Shown here piece by piece: positions 25,579-35,299 of a DNA stretch of 64,000 nt. Every line of letters starts with the position of its first letter. The first letter of the stretch is position 1. A program made the position numbers and the translations under genes. Below the pieces are notes generated by a model that was not told where the DNA came from, made no database searches, and saw only the letters and a program-made list of their open reading frames with translations. Source of the stretch: Corynebacterium sp. p3-SID1056. GTDB lineage: Bacteria; Actinomycetota; Actinomycetes; Mycobacteriales; Mycobacteriaceae. The DNA lies in the NCBI RefSeq assembly GCF_025152525.1, contig NZ_JALXXL010000008.1, positions 62,001 to 126,000 on the forward strand, written 5' to 3'.

Positions 25579-26847
25579 ATGGGCTCATTACGCGTCGCAA
25601 TGATTTCAATGCACACCTCGCCGCTGGAGCAGCCGGGCGTAGGCGACGCCGGCGGGATGAACGTCTACACCTTCAACGTGGCCAAGGGGCTGGCACGGGT
25701 GGGCGTGCAGGTCGACGTGTACACGCGCGCCACCCGCCCGAGCCAGGGCGAGGTGGTTGAGGTGTGCGAGGGCTTTCGGGTGATCAACATCGTGGCCGGC
25801 CCCTACGAAGGGCTGGACAAAGAGGAGCTGCCCACCCAGCTCGCCGCGTTTGCCGGCGGGGTGGTGCAGTACACCCGGGCCCACGACCTGCACTACGACG
25901 TGATCCACTCGCACTATTGGCTCTCCGGGCAGGTCGGCTGGCTGCTCGCGGACCTCGCCGGGATCCCGCTCGTGCACACCGGCCACACCTGGGCCGCCGT
26001 GAAAAACGCCGCGTCGAGCGGCGCGATGGAGGGCGAGGCCCGGCGCATCTGCGAGCAGCAACTGGTGGATAATGCCGAGACCCTCGTCGTCAACACCAAG
26101 GACGAAATCGACGAGCTGGCGCGCCACTACGACGTCGACCCGTGCAAGATCAGCGTGGTCACCCCAGGCGCAGACACGGAGCTATACACCCCGGGGACGA
26201 ACCGCAATACGGAGCTCGCGCGCCGCCAGCTGGGCATCCCGCTGCACGCAAAGGTCGTGGCGTTTGTGGGCCGACTTCAGGACTTCAAGGGCCCGCAGGT
26301 GCTCATCCGCGCGCTCGGGCAACTGCACCGCGAGCACCCGGGGTTACCGCTGCGGGCGATGATCTGCGGCGGGGCGTCGGGAAGCGGCGCGAGCGTCGAG
26401 CGCTACGCGGAGCTGGCGCGCGAGGAGGGGATCGCACACCTCGTGCGCTTCCTTGGCCCGCGGCCGCCGGAGGAGCTGGTGGCCGTCTACCAGGCCGCGG
26501 ATGTCGTTGCGGTGCCGAGCTACAACGAGTCCTTCGGCCTGGTCGCGGTCGAAGCGCAGGCCACGGGCACCCCCGTCGTTGCGGCGCGCGTGGGCGGTCT
26601 CCCGCTTGCCGTCGCGGAGGGCACCACCGGCCTGCTTGTCGACGGCCATGCGCCGAACGCGTGGGCAGCAGCGCTCGGGACCCTGCTTCTCGACGACACG
26701 CAGCGCATCGCCATGGGCGAAGCCGCCGTTGCCCACGCCGCCACCTTCAGCTGGCAGGAAAGCGCGAAGACGCTGGTGGACGTGTACGAGCGGACGATCG
26801 CCGACTTCGCGCCGGGCGCGGGCGAGCGGCGCGCTATCGGCGGCTGA
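25579..26847 (+). CDS. mshA: D-inositol-3-phosphate glycosyltransferase
   Basis: First committed step of mycothiol synthesis: GlcNAc from UDP-GlcNAc to 1L-myo-inositol-1-phosphate. GT-B, GT4 family, 422 residues. The N-terminal domain has [31 protein letters not shown] and [14 protein letters not shown]. The C-terminal domain has [11 protein letters not shown] and [21 protein letters not shown] with the conserved E-x7-E. The ATG at 25579 is preferred to the upstream TTG (25570). Cofactor synthesis protects against oxidants. Confidence 0.95.
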   Translation: MGSLRVAMISMHTSPLEQPGVGDAGGMNVYTFNVAKGLARVGVQVDVYTRATRPSQGEVVEVCEGFRVINIVAGPYEGLDKEELPTQLAAFAGGVVQYTRAHDLHYDVIHSHYWLSGQVGWLLADLAGIPLVHTGHTWAAVKNAASSGAMEGEARRICEQQLVDNAETLVVNTKDEIDELARHYDVDPCKISVVTPGADTELYTPGTNRNTELARRQLGIPLHAKVVAFVGRLQDFKGPQVLIRALGQLHREHPGLPLRAMICGGASGSGASVERYAELAREEGIAHLVRFLGPRPPEELVAVYQAADVVAVPSYNESFGLVAVEAQATGTPVVAARVGGLPLAVAEGTTGLLVDGHAPNAWAAALGTLLLDDTQRIAMGEAAVAHAATFSWQESAKTLVDVYERTIADFAPGAGERRAIGG

Positions 26848-26855
26848 GCAGCGCG

Positions 26856-28022
26856 CTAGTGCGAGCTGCTCATGCCCGCGACGTTGCTGAGCGCGTAGTT
26901 CACGCCGGTGGCGGTGAGCTGGGCGGCGTGGTGGTTGGCCGCAAACGCCGCGGTGTCCGCCAGCTTTTGCGCGCTCTCGACTGAGTCGACCTTTCCGGCG
27001 CGGTCCGCCACAACGGCGGCGTCGGCCTGGGCGGTCTCGATCGCCTTGTTCCAGGCCTCCTCAGGCGTGTAGATGGGCAGGTCCGGGTTGTTCTGCCGGA
27101 CCGTGTCGGTGATCTGCTTTTGCTCGGTGTCGAGCGGGGTGAAGTTGGTGTGCGGAGCAGTCGAGTCCTCGAGTTTGAATTCCTCGTTGACCTTGCCGTC
27201 GGGCACGCCGTAGGCCGTCTCGATGATGCGGTCGGCGGGCTGCGCCTTGCCCAGTGGGCCGAGACCCATGGAGGTGACGCCCACGACGGCCCCATCGGAA
27301 GGGTCGTAGTTGATGCCGCCGGAATCGCCGAAGTCGTAGTTCAGACCCCAGCTGTAGACGCCGTTGCGGCTGCGCCCGATCTGGGTGCCGCAGCTGCGGC
27401 CGGTGGTCGCCCCGTCCTTGCAGATCGGCTCGCCGAAATTATCGGTGCTGAACGTGTTGTGCGGCAGGGTGGAGCGATCACGAATGCTGCGCAGCTGCAC
27501 CGGTGCGCCGTGGGCGCGGCCCTGCGCATCCTTGGACTGGGACAGGCTGGTGGCCGGCACGCCGTCGTGAAGCTGCACGATGCCCCAGTCATCGGTATTG
27601 ATGGTGTCCCAGAAGAATTCGTGCGGCCAGACGGTGTTTTCGTAGTCGGTGGGCTTGTGCACCTTCCCGCGCGTGCCAATGGGTAGGTACTGGCGGTTGA
27701 CGGGCACGGTGACTTCGTTGCCCATCTTCGGGCTGCCCTTCTCTTCCTGCAGGCAGTGCCCGGCGGTGAGCATGACTCGCTTGCCGCGGATCGTGCCATT
27801 GGGGCCCTGGGAGCAGGAGGCAGCGGAGGCTTCCGGGGGGATGGCGATGTTGACGCCCTTGCCCGCGGGCAGGTGCTTCGGCGGGTTTTCCGCGAAGACG
27901 CGGAAGGCGCCGCCAGGGGCGGCAAGCGCGGGCGTCGCCGCCTGCGCGGCGGGCGCAAACGGGGCGATCAGGGCGGTGGTCAGCACGGCGAGTGAGGCAG
28001 TGCGGAGGCGGCGAAACTTCAC
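26856..28022 (-). CDS. Secreted trypsin-like serine protease
   Basis: Protein of 388 residues. The signal peptide is residues 1-28 (to AAQA). The S1 triad is His89 in LTAGHC, Asp144/Asp145 in TDDWGIV and Ser234 in GDSGG. After the domain (about residue 265) comes a helical tail of about 120 residues without recognisable motif. The start is a GTG preceded by AAGGGAG. Divergent from gpmA, convergent with mshA at 9 bp. Substrates are unknown. The C-terminal tail may anchor or regulate the protease (inference). Confidence 0.88.
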   Translation of the reverse strand: MKFRRLRTASLAVLTTALIAPFAPAAQAATPALAAPGGAFRVFAENPPKHLPAGKGVNIAIPPEASAASCSQGPNGTIRGKRVMLTAGHCLQEEKGSPKMGNEVTVPVNRQYLPIGTRGKVHKPTDYENTVWPHEFFWDTINTDDWGIVQLHDGVPATSLSQSKDAQGRAHGAPVQLRSIRDRSTLPHNTFSTDNFGEPICKDGATTGRSCGTQIGRSRNGVYSWGLNYDFGDSGGINYDPSDGAVVGVTSMGLGPLGKAQPADRIIETAYGVPDGKVNEEFKLEDSTAPHTNFTPLDTEQKQITDTVRQNNPDLPIYTPEEAWNKAIETAQADAAVVADRAGKVDSVESAQKLADTAAFAANHHAAQLTATGVNYALSNVAGMSSSH

Positions 28023-28114
28023 GGGGCTCCCTTCGGTTGAAAGACGTAAAAGTAGCGGGTGGTAGATGTGACGATTCTAAGGCACGCGCCTGTGTTTCGT
28101 GGCATGCTGGGGAT

Positions 28115-28861
28115 ATGAGCAACGGAAAGCTGATTCTTGTCCGTCACGGGCAAAGCGAGTGGAACAAGTCCAACCAGTTCACCGGCTGGGTCGATGTGAA
28201 CCTGACAGAGCAGGGCGAGCAGGAAGCGGTGAATGCAGGCAAGCTGATGAAGGAGCACGGCGTCGAGCCCGACGTGGTGTTCACTTCGCTGCTGCGCCGC
28301 GCGATCCGTACCGCCAACATCGCGCTGAACGCCGCCGACCGCCACTGGATCCCGGTGCACCGCAACTGGCGTCTCAACGAGCGCCACTACGGCAAGCTGC
28401 AGGGGCTGAACAAGGCTGAGATCCGCGAGGAGTTCGGTGAGGAAAAGTTCATGACATGGCGCCGTTCCTACGGCACCCCGCCGCCGGAGATCGACCCGGA
28501 AAACGAGTACTCGCAGACGCACGATGTGCGCTACGCCTTCCTGCCGGAGGTGCCGCGCACCGAGTGCCTGCAGGACGTCGTGGCTCGCTTCCTGCCGTAC
28601 TACATCGACGTGATCCTGCCGGAGGTGCTCGCGGGCAAGAACGTCATGGTTGCCGCGCACGGCAACTCGCTGCGCGCGCTGGTGAAGTACCTGGACAACA
28701 TCTCTGAGGAAGAGATTGCGGGCCTGAACATCCCAACCGGCATGCCGCTTGTCTACGAGATCGACGCGGACGGCAAGGTGCTGAACCCGGGTGGCACGTA
28801 CCTGGACCCGGAGGCGGCCGCCGCCGGTGCCGCAGCCGTGGCAAACCAGGGCCAGAAGTAG
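28115..28861 (+). CDS. gpmA: 2,3-bisphosphoglycerate-dependent phosphoglycerate mutase
   Basis: Interconverts 3- and 2-phosphoglycerate in glycolysis, 248 residues. The phosphohistidine motif is [10 protein letters not shown] near residues 8-17, with [11 protein letters not shown], the second histidine in [10 protein letters not shown], and the usual insertion around [15 protein letters not shown] ends 6 nt before the ATG. senX3 starts 19 bp downstream, the typical actinobacterial gpmA-senX3-regX3 order. Confidence 0.95.
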   Translation: MSNGKLILVRHGQSEWNKSNQFTGWVDVNLTEQGEQEAVNAGKLMKEHGVEPDVVFTSLLRRAIRTANIALNAADRHWIPVHRNWRLNERHYGKLQGLNKAEIREEFGEEKFMTWRRSYGTPPPEIDPENEYSQTHDVRYAFLPEVPRTECLQDVVARFLPYYIDVILPEVLAGKNVMVAAHGNSLRALVKYLDNISEEEIAGLNIPTGMPLVYEIDADGKVLNPGGTYLDPEAAAAGAAAVANQGQK

Positions 28862-28880
28862 TCAGCGCACTGCTGTTTGT

Positions 28881-30173
28881 ATGAGCCCATTGATCGCCTT
28901 TCTGCTGGGCATCGCTGTTGCAGCGCTCGCAGCACCACTGGTGCGGCGAGCGCTGCGTTGGCGTGAGCGCAATAGCGACTACAACGCGGAGCTTCACGAG
29001 GAGACCAGCTCGATCAGCCAGATGTACCACCTGGCTATTCAGGGCTCCACCACCGGCGTTGCGGTGGTGGAGCGCTCCGGGCGCGTGGCGTTATCCAACG
29101 CGCGCGCTCACGACATGTCGATCGTGCACGACGGGACGGTCAACCCCGAAGTGTGGTCGGTCGCAGTCGAGGTCTTCGAGGACCAGGAGGAGCGCGTGCT
29201 CAACCTGGACCTGCCGCAGCGCGCCACCGGCAGCCGGATCAGAAATGTCCGCGCGGTGATCAAGCCGCTGACGCTCACGCAAAATACCTACGCTGCGGTG
29301 TACGTGACCGACGAATCGGAGAACGTACGCATGGAAAACGCGCGCCGCGATTTCGTCGCCAACGTGTCCCACGAGCTGAAAACGCCGGTCGGGGGCATGG
29401 CCCTGTTGGCTGAAGCGCTGATGGAAGACCCCGCCGATGTGGAGATGGTGGACTACTTCGGCACAAAACTGCAAAACGAGGCGCAGCGGATGGGCGAGAT
29501 GATTACCGACCTGATCGCTCTGTCGAAGTTGCAGGGGGCGGAAGCCCTGCCGGACATGTCGCCGGTGCGCATCGACGAGATCATCGACGACGCGATAGAG
29601 CGCAACCACGTCACCGCCGAGAACCGCGACATTGAGTTGATCCGCGGCGAGCGCACCGGGCTGCATGTGCTGGGGGACCGCTCGCTGTTGACGGCAGCGG
29701 TGTCGAACCTGGTTTCCAACGCGATTAACTATTCGCCGGACGGGCAACCGGTGAGCGTGACGCAGAAGGTGATGCGGGGCACGGTGCTCCACCTGCGCGT
29801 CACGGACCGGGGCATCGGGATCGCGCCGGAAGACCAGAAGCGCGTTTTTGAGCGCTTTTACCGTGTGGACAAGGCGCGCTCGCGCAGTACTGGGGGCACT
29901 GGGCTTGGCCTGGCCATCGTCAAGCACGTGGTGGCGAACCACGGGGGTAACATCAAGCTATGGTCCCGTCCTGGCACGGGGTCGACGTTCACCATCGAGC
30001 TGCCCATCTTCGACCCGGAGCGCTCCTCTGTAGGCACAGCAGACTCAGCAGACGCAGGAGATTCTGGGGCGCAGCCGCGGGCCGTGGGTGCGCAGGGCGA
30101 GGCGGACGCGAAGTCTCCGGCGCGTGCCGCTCGGCGCCGGATGACGGCTGAGCAGCATCCGATGCAGAGCTAG
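28881..30173 (+). CDS. senX3: Sensor histidine kinase, SenX3 type
   Basis: Protein of 430 residues with one clear N-terminal membrane segment (about 4-20), a PAS-like region (about 45-150), the H-box NVSHELKTP with His164, then N, G1, F and G2 boxes (NLVSNAINYS, DRGIGIAPED, FERFYRVD, GGTGLGLAIV). The system senses phosphate limitation in relatives. The last 60 residues are disordered and include SADSADAGD, whose DNA shares 15 nt with the repeat region of the gene at 32777. regX3 follows after 19 bp. Confidence 0.93.
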   Translation: MSPLIAFLLGIAVAALAAPLVRRALRWRERNSDYNAELHEETSSISQMYHLAIQGSTTGVAVVERSGRVALSNARAHDMSIVHDGTVNPEVWSVAVEVFEDQEERVLNLDLPQRATGSRIRNVRAVIKPLTLTQNTYAAVYVTDESENVRMENARRDFVANVSHELKTPVGGMALLAEALMEDPADVEMVDYFGTKLQNEAQRMGEMITDLIALSKLQGAEALPDMSPVRIDEIIDDAIERNHVTAENRDIELIRGERTGLHVLGDRSLLTAAVSNLVSNAINYSPDGQPVSVTQKVMRGTVLHLRVTDRGIGIAPEDQKRVFERFYRVDKARSRSTGGTGLGLAIVKHVVANHGGNIKLWSRPGTGSTFTIELPIFDPERSSVGTADSADAGDSGAQPRAVGAQGEADAKSPARAARRRMTAEQHPMQS

Positions 30174-30192
30174 GAAGATGTAAGGAACAACA

Positions 30193-30882
30193 GTGACCAC
30201 CATTCTCATCGTTGAAGACGAAGAATCTTTGGCTGATCCCTTGGCGTATCTCTTGCAGAAGGAGGGCTTTGACACGCTCGTTGCGCCAGATGGGCCGAGC
30301 GCGCTGGACTCTTTTGCCGCCAATGATGTTGACCTGGTGCTTTTAGACCTCATGCTGCCGGGCATGAGCGGCACGGAGGTGTGCAAGAGCATTCGCGCGA
30401 CGTCGATGGTGCCGATCATTATGGTCACTGCCCGTGACACCGAAATTGACAAGGTGGTGGGCCTGGAGCTCGGCGCGGACGACTACGTGACCAAGCCGTA
30501 TTCCACCCGTGAGCTCATCGCGCGCATCCGTGCGGTGCTGCGCCGCGGCGGCGAGGGGGACACCTCGCAGTCCGGCGGTGCAGAGATCCTGGAGGGCGGC
30601 CGCGTCAAGATGGACATCGAGCGGCACACCGTGCTTATCGACGGGGCAGCGGTCCCCATGCCCCTCAAGGAATTCGACCTGCTGGAGTACCTGATGCGCA
30701 ACGCCGGCCGGGTGCTGACCCGCGGCCAGCTCATCGACCGGATCTGGGGCGCGGACTACGTCGGCGACACCAAGACCCTGGACGTGCACGTCAAGCGCTT
30801 GCGCACCAAGATCGAAGAGGAGCCGTCGAAGCCTAAGCAGCTGGTGACGGTGCGCGGCCTGGGCTACAAGTTCGAGGCTTAA
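30193..30882 (+). CDS. regX3: Response regulator, RegX3 type (OmpR/PhoB family)
   Basis: Protein of 229 residues: an N-terminal receiver with phospho-acceptor Asp52 in [10 protein letters not shown] and the conserved Lys in DDYVTKPYS, and a C-terminal winged helix ([35 protein letters not shown]). It starts at a GTG; a weak GTAAGGAACAA site lies upstream. It is the partner of the SenX3-type kinase and probably controls phosphate-starvation genes. Its stop overlaps the convergent cysteine-rich gene by 4 bp. Confidence 0.94.
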   Translation: MTTILIVEDEESLADPLAYLLQKEGFDTLVAPDGPSALDSFAANDVDLVLLDLMLPGMSGTEVCKSIRATSMVPIIMVTARDTEIDKVVGLELGADDYVTKPYSTRELIARIRAVLRRGGEGDTSQSGGAEILEGGRVKMDIERHTVLIDGAAVPMPLKEFDLLEYLMRNAGRVLTRGQLIDRIWGADYVGDTKTLDVHVKRLRTKIEEEPSKPKQLVTVRGLGYKFEA

Positions 30883-31787
30883 ACGTTATTCGCCGCTGCG
30901 GCGCCAGCCGCGGGGTGGATGGATTTCGCCTCGGCCGGGACTTTTGCTCGCGCGGCGCAGTGGCGTGCCACAACCTCGTAGGGTTTTTCGCCGATGAGTG
31001 CGGTGAGCTCGTCCTTCATGGATTGCCACACCGGGGTCGCCGCGCCCTCGCCCCGCGGGGCGTGGCAGCTGGGGGCGCTGGTGCACCACCAGTCGAAGTC
31101 CTCGCCGCCCCCGCCCCACTGGCGGCGGTCGTACTCGCCGATGGTGGTGCGCAGGATTTCCTCCCCGTCGGAGCGCTCTTCGTAGGCGTCCTCCCGGGAG
31201 AAGGGGACCTGCCAGCACACCTCTGGCTTGGAGCCGATGATGTTGCGGCCTTCCGCCACGGCCCACTGGTGCAGCGCGCACCCCGGCCCGGTGCCGTCGG
31301 TAGTGCGGTTGGCGAAGATGCAGGCCCCATCCACCACGCGGGTCTTGATGTGCGGGCCGTCGTCCTCTTCTTCTGTGTCGTCCCATTCCAGCCAGGGCTC
31401 GAGCACGGTGGGGTCGGCGTTGGCGATGTAGGAGTCGGTCTCCGCCGGGCGCAGCTGCCAGTATTTTGCTGGCATTTCTGCGACGGCGTTGTAGAGGTCG
31501 TCGCGATCGGTTTCGTCGGCGATGTAGGCGCCGTGGATGCAGCAGCCGACGACGGGGAAGCTCTCGTCGATACCCAAGCACTCGGGCGTGCCGAAGCGGC
31601 ATGACCAGGTAGATTCCAGCCAGGTCAGGTCCAGGCTGAAGTAGTGGGTGGGGTCGTCGGGGTGGACGAATTCAAACCATTCGCGGGGGAAATCCGGGGT
31701 GGTTTCCCGTCCTGCCTGGATGGATTTGCCGGCCGGTGAAGTGGCGGGAAATCCAAGAAAAACTTCATTGGAGGCTGGTTGATTCAC
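30879..31787 (-). CDS. Cysteine-rich hypothetical protein, possible metal-cluster binder
   Basis: Protein of 302 residues that I cannot assign with confidence. Cysteines are spaced as Cys63-x6-Cys70-x11-Cys82-Cys83-x-His85 ([16 protein letters not shown]), with further Cys in [20 protein letters not shown] and [10 protein letters not shown]. This recalls YkgJ/DUF3109-type zinc or iron-sulfur proteins with CC-x-H signatures. An acidic loop (DDTEEEDDG) sits mid-protein. No signal peptide or membrane segment. It is divergent from ppx by 33 bp. Metal binding is inference. Confidence 0.6.
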   Translation of the reverse strand: MNQPASNEVFLGFPATSPAGKSIQAGRETTPDFPREWFEFVHPDDPTHYFSLDLTWLESTWSCRFGTPECLGIDESFPVVGCCIHGAYIADETDRDDLYNAVAEMPAKYWQLRPAETDSYIANADPTVLEPWLEWDDTEEEDDGPHIKTRVVDGACIFANRTTDGTGPGCALHQWAVAEGRNIIGSKPEVCWQVPFSREDAYEERSDGEEILRTTIGEYDRRQWGGGGEDFDWWCTSAPSCHAPRGEGAATPVWQSMKDELTALIGEKPYEVVARHCAARAKVPAEAKSIHPAAGAAAANNV

Positions 31788-31808
31788 ACCTCAACACCGT
31801 AGACCCAT

Positions 31809-31814
31809 TACCCT
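31809..31814 (+). promoter_or_regulatory. -10-like element of ppx
   Basis: TACCCT ends 6 nt before the GTG at 31821 with no ribosome site in between. Confidence 0.4.
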
Positions 31815-31820
31815 GGTGGT

Positions 31821-32777
31821 GTGCGATTAGGTGTATTAGACGTAGGCAGCAACACCGTGCATTTGGTGGCGGTGGATGCACACGCGGGTGGTCGCCCCAC
31901 CCCGATGAGTGACTGGAAGCAGCCGCTGCGGCTCGTGGAGCAGCTTGATGCGGAAGGCAACATCGAGGATAAGGGCGTCGACAAGCTTATCGACGCAGTG
32001 GACGAGGCCCGCGGCTTGAGCGAGAACCTCAAGTGCGACGAGCTGCTCGCCTTCGCTACTTCCGCGGTGCGTTCGGCGACGAACTCTGAGGCCGTGCTGA
32101 AGAAGGTGGAGAAGAAGACGGGGGTTGCCCTCAAGGTCATCTCCGGCGAGGAGGAGGCCCGCACGACCTTCCAGGCGGTGCGCCGCTGGTACGGCTGGTC
32201 CGCCGGCCGGATCACCAACTTGGACATCGGGGGTGGCTCGCTCGAGCTGTCCACCGGCTCTGAAGAGGTGCCGGACCTGGCCGTCTCGCTCGACCTGGGT
32301 GCCGGGCGTTTGACCCACGAGTGGTTCGAAACGGATCCGCCGGAGCGGAAGAAGATCAACGCGTTACGCGACTACATCGACGCGGAGCTGGCGGGCCCGG
32401 CGGAAAAGTTCCACGCGCTGGGCGAGGTCGGCTTGGCCGTCGGCACCTCCAAGACCTTTCGCTCCTTGGCGCGCTTGACCGGTGCTGCGCCCTCCTCGGC
32501 GGGCCCATACGTGCAGCGCACGCTGACCGCGCCCGGTCTGCGTCAGCTGATTGCCTTCATCTCGCGGATGACCGCAGCCGACCGCGCTGAGCTGGAAGGC
32601 ATCAACGCGGATCGCTCTCACCAGATCGTTGCAGGGGCCCTGGTCGCAGAAGCTGCCATGCGAGCCCTTAATCTTGATAAGTTAGAGATCTGTCCTTGGG
32701 CGTTGCGCGAAGGCGTCATTCTGAAGCGGATTGACCAGGGACTTGCCCCAGGAGATGACGAAGGAGACCACGCCTAA
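31821..32777 (+). CDS. Ppx/GppA family exopolyphosphatase
   Basis: Actin-fold phosphatase of 318 residues that removes phosphate from polyphosphate (or pppGpp). Visible are phosphate-1 LDVGSNTVHLVAVD at residues 6-19, ATSAVRSATN, ISGEEEART, phosphate-2 LDIGGGSLELS, and GTSKTFRSLAR. It is the short two-domain form without the C-terminal HD domain, like actinobacterial Ppx2. Its stop overlaps the next start (TAATG). Position after senX3-regX3 fits phosphate metabolism. Confidence 0.88.
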   Translation: MRLGVLDVGSNTVHLVAVDAHAGGRPTPMSDWKQPLRLVEQLDAEGNIEDKGVDKLIDAVDEARGLSENLKCDELLAFATSAVRSATNSEAVLKKVEKKTGVALKVISGEEEARTTFQAVRRWYGWSAGRITNLDIGGGSLELSTGSEEVPDLAVSLDLGAGRLTHEWFETDPPERKKINALRDYIDAELAGPAEKFHALGEVGLAVGTSKTFRSLARLTGAAPSSAGPYVQRTLTAPGLRQLIAFISRMTAADRAELEGINADRSHQIVAGALVAEAAMRALNLDKLEICPWALREGVILKRIDQGLAPGDDEGDHA

Positions 32778-33604
32778 TGTCTGAGGATCAGCAGCTGACA
32801 GTTGCGGAGCTGCTCGCCCGGGCCCAGAAGGATAACCCCGAGGCGGGCAAGCGCCGTCGGCGTCGCCGGAGCTTGGAAGACGGCGGCGTCTCGGTTGCTG
32901 AGCTCACCGGCTCCCTGAAGCGAGTGGACGCTCGGCCGCAGGAATCGAAGCATTCGAGCGTGCCGATCGACCCGCCTGAGGAGCAGGCCCCCGCGAAGGA
33001 GAAGAACAAGTCCGCGGCCGCGGACTCCGCTGCTTCCACCCCGCGCAAGGTCGAGGTGGAAAAGGTAGAGGTGAAGCGCCCGGCGCAGAGCAAGGATGCG
33101 CCCGCGCCGTCGGCAGGCGACACTGCGGTGTTGCGCAAGGTGGAATCCGGCGGGGTGTCGCGCCCGGTCAAGGTGAAGCCGGAGGCACCCGCAAAGCCGA
33201 CCGAGGACGCAGAGGCGACGGGCAAGATCCCGGTCGTCGAGGAAGCGCCCAAAAAGTCCGCCGCCGCGGACTCGGCAGACTCAGCAGACCTGGCGGACCG
33301 CAAAAAGTCTGCGGCCGCAGACTCCACAGTGCCGGCCGAGGTGGAAGATGGAGACGACTCGATCAACCCGATCATGCTGGTGCTGCTCGTGTTCTGCGGG
33401 CTGATCCTCGGGGTGCTGGGCTTTTTGGCCTTCCAGTGGATCTGGGCACACGCGGCGACGGCCGTGGCTATTATCGCCGGCATTGTCGCCGTGGTTGCGG
33501 TGATCTTCGGTGTCAAGGCGCTGCGCACCGGCAACGACGCGTTGACGGTGTCCATGGCTGCCATTGCCGCCGCAGTGATGGCCTTCGGTCCGGCCCTGAT
33601 CTAG
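32777..33604 (+). CDS. Membrane protein with disordered charged N-terminus carrying palindrome-encoded SAAADS repeats
   Basis: Protein of 275 residues. Residues 1-195 are hydrophilic (basic KRRRRRRS near 25, then Lys/Glu/Ala/Pro-rich). Three copies of a SAAADS peptide (about residues 78, 160 and 177) are encoded by 18-bp palindromes. The last 80 residues hold three hydrophobic segments. It overlaps ppx by 1 bp. C. glutamicum has a membrane protein at this position. No function can be assigned. The repeats look inserted rather than family-conserved. Confidence 0.75.
   Translation: MSEDQQLTVAELLARAQKDNPEAGKRRRRRRSLEDGGVSVAELTGSLKRVDARPQESKHSSVPIDPPEEQAPAKEKNKSAAADSAASTPRKVEVEKVEVKRPAQSKDAPAPSAGDTAVLRKVESGGVSRPVKVKPEAPAKPTEDAEATGKIPVVEEAPKKSAAADSADSADLADRKKSAAADSTVPAEVEDGDDSINPIMLVLLVFCGLILGVLGFLAFQWIWAHAATAVAIIAGIVAVVAVIFGVKALRTGNDALTVSMAAIAAAVMAFGPALI
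33009..33026. repeat. 18-bp NotI-palindrome repeat, in frame (copy 1)
   Basis: AGTCCGCGGCCGCGGACT, perfect palindrome, encoding the SAAADS peptide. Identical to the intergenic copy at 61340-61357. Confidence 0.9.
33255..33272. repeat. 18-bp palindrome-type repeat, in frame (copy 2)
   Basis: AGTCCGCCGCCGCGGACT, same element with one central change that breaks perfect symmetry but keeps the SAAADS peptide. Confidence 0.8.
33306..33323. repeat. 18-bp NotI-palindrome repeat, in frame (copy 3)
   Basis: AGTCTGCGGCCGCAGACT, perfect palindrome, identical to the intergenic copy at 61386-61403. Preceded by AAAA, as copy 2 is. Confidence 0.9.
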
Positions 33605-33626
33605 CTGGCGCAACGCACTCTTTTTG

Positions 33627-33660
33627 CCCTCCGCCGAGCGCGTGCTTGGTCGGAGGGTTT
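33627..33660 (+). terminator. Stem-loop, probable terminator of the ppx operon
   Basis: CCCTCCG pairs with CGGAGGG around a 17-nt loop, followed by TTT. The T run is shared with the -10-like TACGCT before proC. Confidence 0.6.
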
Positions 33661-33665
33661 ACGCT
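33660..33665 (+). promoter_or_regulatory. -10-like element of proC
   Basis: TACGCT ends 7 nt before the ATG at 33673. It supports that start over the in-frame ATG at 33691. Confidence 0.4.
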
Positions 33666-33672
33666 GTGCAGC

Positions 33673-34578
33673 ATGGAACACAGCACAACCATGTCTACGA
33701 GCACGGCGACGAACGAGCGCGAAGAGGCTGCGGAGCAGCAGGCAGAGCCTTCCGCGCCCGCGTTTCGCGGCCGGATCGCAATCATCGGTGCGGGAAGCAT
33801 CGGCGAGTCCCTCCTGGCGGGCCTGGTGGCCAGCGGGATCGACCCGAAGCGGATCACGGCGACGAACCGCACCGTGGAGCGCGGGCAGGAGCTCGCCGAG
33901 CGTTACGGCGTGCAAGTCACGGACGACAATAACGGTGCCGTCGCGGAGGCGGACGTGGTCTTTCTGTGCGTGAAGCCGCACCAGATCCTGGAGCTTTTGG
34001 AGGATGTGAGCACCGATATCGCCGACGCTGACACGCAGCCGGTGTTGGTGTCGATGGCGGCGGGGATCTGCCTGCACGCGATGGAGGAGGCGGTCTCCTC
34101 GGCGGGCGCGCCGATTGTGCGCGTGATGCCGAACACCCCGATGCTGGTGGGCAAGGGCGTCCTCGCCGCCGCTTTCGGACGCTTTGTCGACGATGAGCAG
34201 CGCGAACAGATCGCCGAGCTGCTTTCGGCCGCCGGCACGTACGTCGAGGTCAAGGAGAGCCAGCTGGATGCGGTCACCGCGCTTTCCGGCTCGGGCCCGG
34301 CCTACTTCTTCTTGCTCGCCGAAGCGCTTGTCGACGCCGGCGTGTCCCTCGGCCTGCCCCGCGACCTTGCCGCCGAACTCGCCTCCGCCACCGCCGCGGG
34401 CGCAGGTGCCATGCTGGAGCGCACACCGGACCCGGCCGCGCTCCGGGCGGGCGTGTCCTCGCCGGCGGGCACCACTGTTGCGGCGATCCGCGAGCTGGAG
34501 GAATCCGGGCTGCGCGGTGCGCTGTACCGGGCGACGGAGGCGTGCGCGGAGCGCTCGGCGGAGATGGGGCGTAAGTAG
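33673..34578 (+). CDS. proC: Pyrroline-5-carboxylate reductase
   Basis: Last step of proline synthesis, NAD(P)H-dependent, 301 residues. After a roughly 32-residue disordered extension rich in Thr, Glu and Ala, the Rossmann motif is IAIIGAGSIGESLLAGL; later VFLCVKPHQ, VRVMPNTPMLVGKG and the family signature ALSGSGPAYFF with SPAGTTVAAI. The N-terminal extension is longer than in most ProC proteins, which would also fit a start at 33691. Decameric cytoplasmic enzyme. Confidence 0.93.
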   Translation: MEHSTTMSTSTATNEREEAAEQQAEPSAPAFRGRIAIIGAGSIGESLLAGLVASGIDPKRITATNRTVERGQELAERYGVQVTDDNNGAVAEADVVFLCVKPHQILELLEDVSTDIADADTQPVLVSMAAGICLHAMEEAVSSAGAPIVRVMPNTPMLVGKGVLAAAFGRFVDDEQREQIAELLSAAGTYVEVKESQLDAVTALSGSGPAYFFLLAEALVDAGVSLGLPRDLAAELASATAAGAGAMLERTPDPAALRAGVSSPAGTTVAAIRELEESGLRGALYRATEACAERSAEMGRK

Positions 34579-34764
34579 GTCGGCGCTGCGTTCGCCCCAC
34601 CTTTCACACGAGTGTGTTGGGGTCGACTGGAAACACTCTGAAAAATTTTGGCACTTGAGTCGCATTTGGCCCTAGTTTCACGATAGGGTGGTTCAAGCAC
34701 GTGCGTGTTCGTCCTGTGGGAGGGGAAGCCTACAGCGCGACCGTGCTGAAGGGTTAAATATTTC

Positions 34765-34956
34765 ATGGCAAACGAAGATAAAGGTAAGTTTCTGACAGTC
34801 GCAGAGGTCGCTGAGATCATGCGCGTTTCGAAGATGACGGTGTACCGCCTGGTGCACTCCGGCGAGCTGCCGGCAGTGCGCGTGGGTCGGTCCTTCCGCG
34901 TGAACGAGACCGCGGTCAACGAGTACCTCGAGTCCTCCGTCTACGACGTGGGGTAA
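34765..34956 (+). CDS. BldC-like helix-turn-helix (excisionase/MerR-type) regulator
   Basis: Protein of 63 residues consisting of a single winged helix-turn-helix: FLTVAEVAEIMRVSKMTVYRL, then HSGELPAVRVGRSFRV (wing). It has the size and sequence style of actinobacterial BldC (Rv0500A) proteins, which coat DNA cooperatively. GAAGGG precedes the ATG. The 186-bp upstream stretch contains CCCTA-N9-TAGGG and CACAC-GA-GTGTG dyads but no clear promoter. Its pairing with the small bS22-like gene downstream is conserved in actinobacteria. Confidence 0.88.
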   Translation: MANEDKGKFLTVAEVAEIMRVSKMTVYRLVHSGELPAVRVGRSFRVNETAVNEYLESSVYDVG

Positions 34957-35029
34957 AGCACTGCGCGAAGCGCTACCAATCCCTCCGGCGTCGGGTTCCC
35001 AAGAGTCATGGGTGCACGGCGCCGGATTT

Positions 35030-35057
35030 TTGGTCGCGGCGCGCCGGACTGTATGCT
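35030..35057 (+). promoter_or_regulatory. Possible promoter of the bS22-like gene
   Basis: TTGGTC (35030-35035), 16-bp spacer, TATGCT (35052-35057). The transcript would have a leader of about 120 nt containing the stem CCCCGC-CTAC-GCGGGG at 35117-35132. Confidence 0.4.
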
Positions 35058-35184
35058 GTCAACCATTGATGTTGGCGCGCGCCCGGCAGAGCGTGCACCT
35101 CGTGCTGGCCCGCTAGCCCCGCCTACGCGGGGATGGTGGTCGCGCTGACTCGCACTGTACGTACACGAGAAATGAGGAAGCCTC

Positions 35185-35286
35185 ATGGGTTCTGTTATCA
35201 AGAAGCGCCGCAAGCGCATGTCCAAGAAGAAGCACCGCAAGATGCTGCGTCGCACCCGCGTGCAGCGCCGCAAGCTGGGCAAGTAA
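35185..35286 (+). CDS. Small basic ribosomal protein, bS22 / AURKAIP1-COX24 domain type
   Basis: Protein of 33 residues starting [19 protein letters not shown], almost entirely Lys/Arg. It matches the actinobacterial bS22-like protein (Rv0500B), which binds the small ribosomal subunit. The ATG at 35185 follows GAGGAAGCC. It lies after the BldC-like gene and has its own terminator, as expected for a highly expressed small gene. Confidence 0.92.
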   Translation: MGSVIKKRRKRMSKKKHRKMLRRTRVQRRKLGK

Positions 35287-35299
35287 GCTTATGCCTGTG

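Noticed and set aside
35117..35132. CCCCGC-CTAC-GCGGGG stem before the bS22-like gene as a terminator
   Set aside because: No T run follows, and it lies inside the presumed leader of the small gene; at most an RNA structure.
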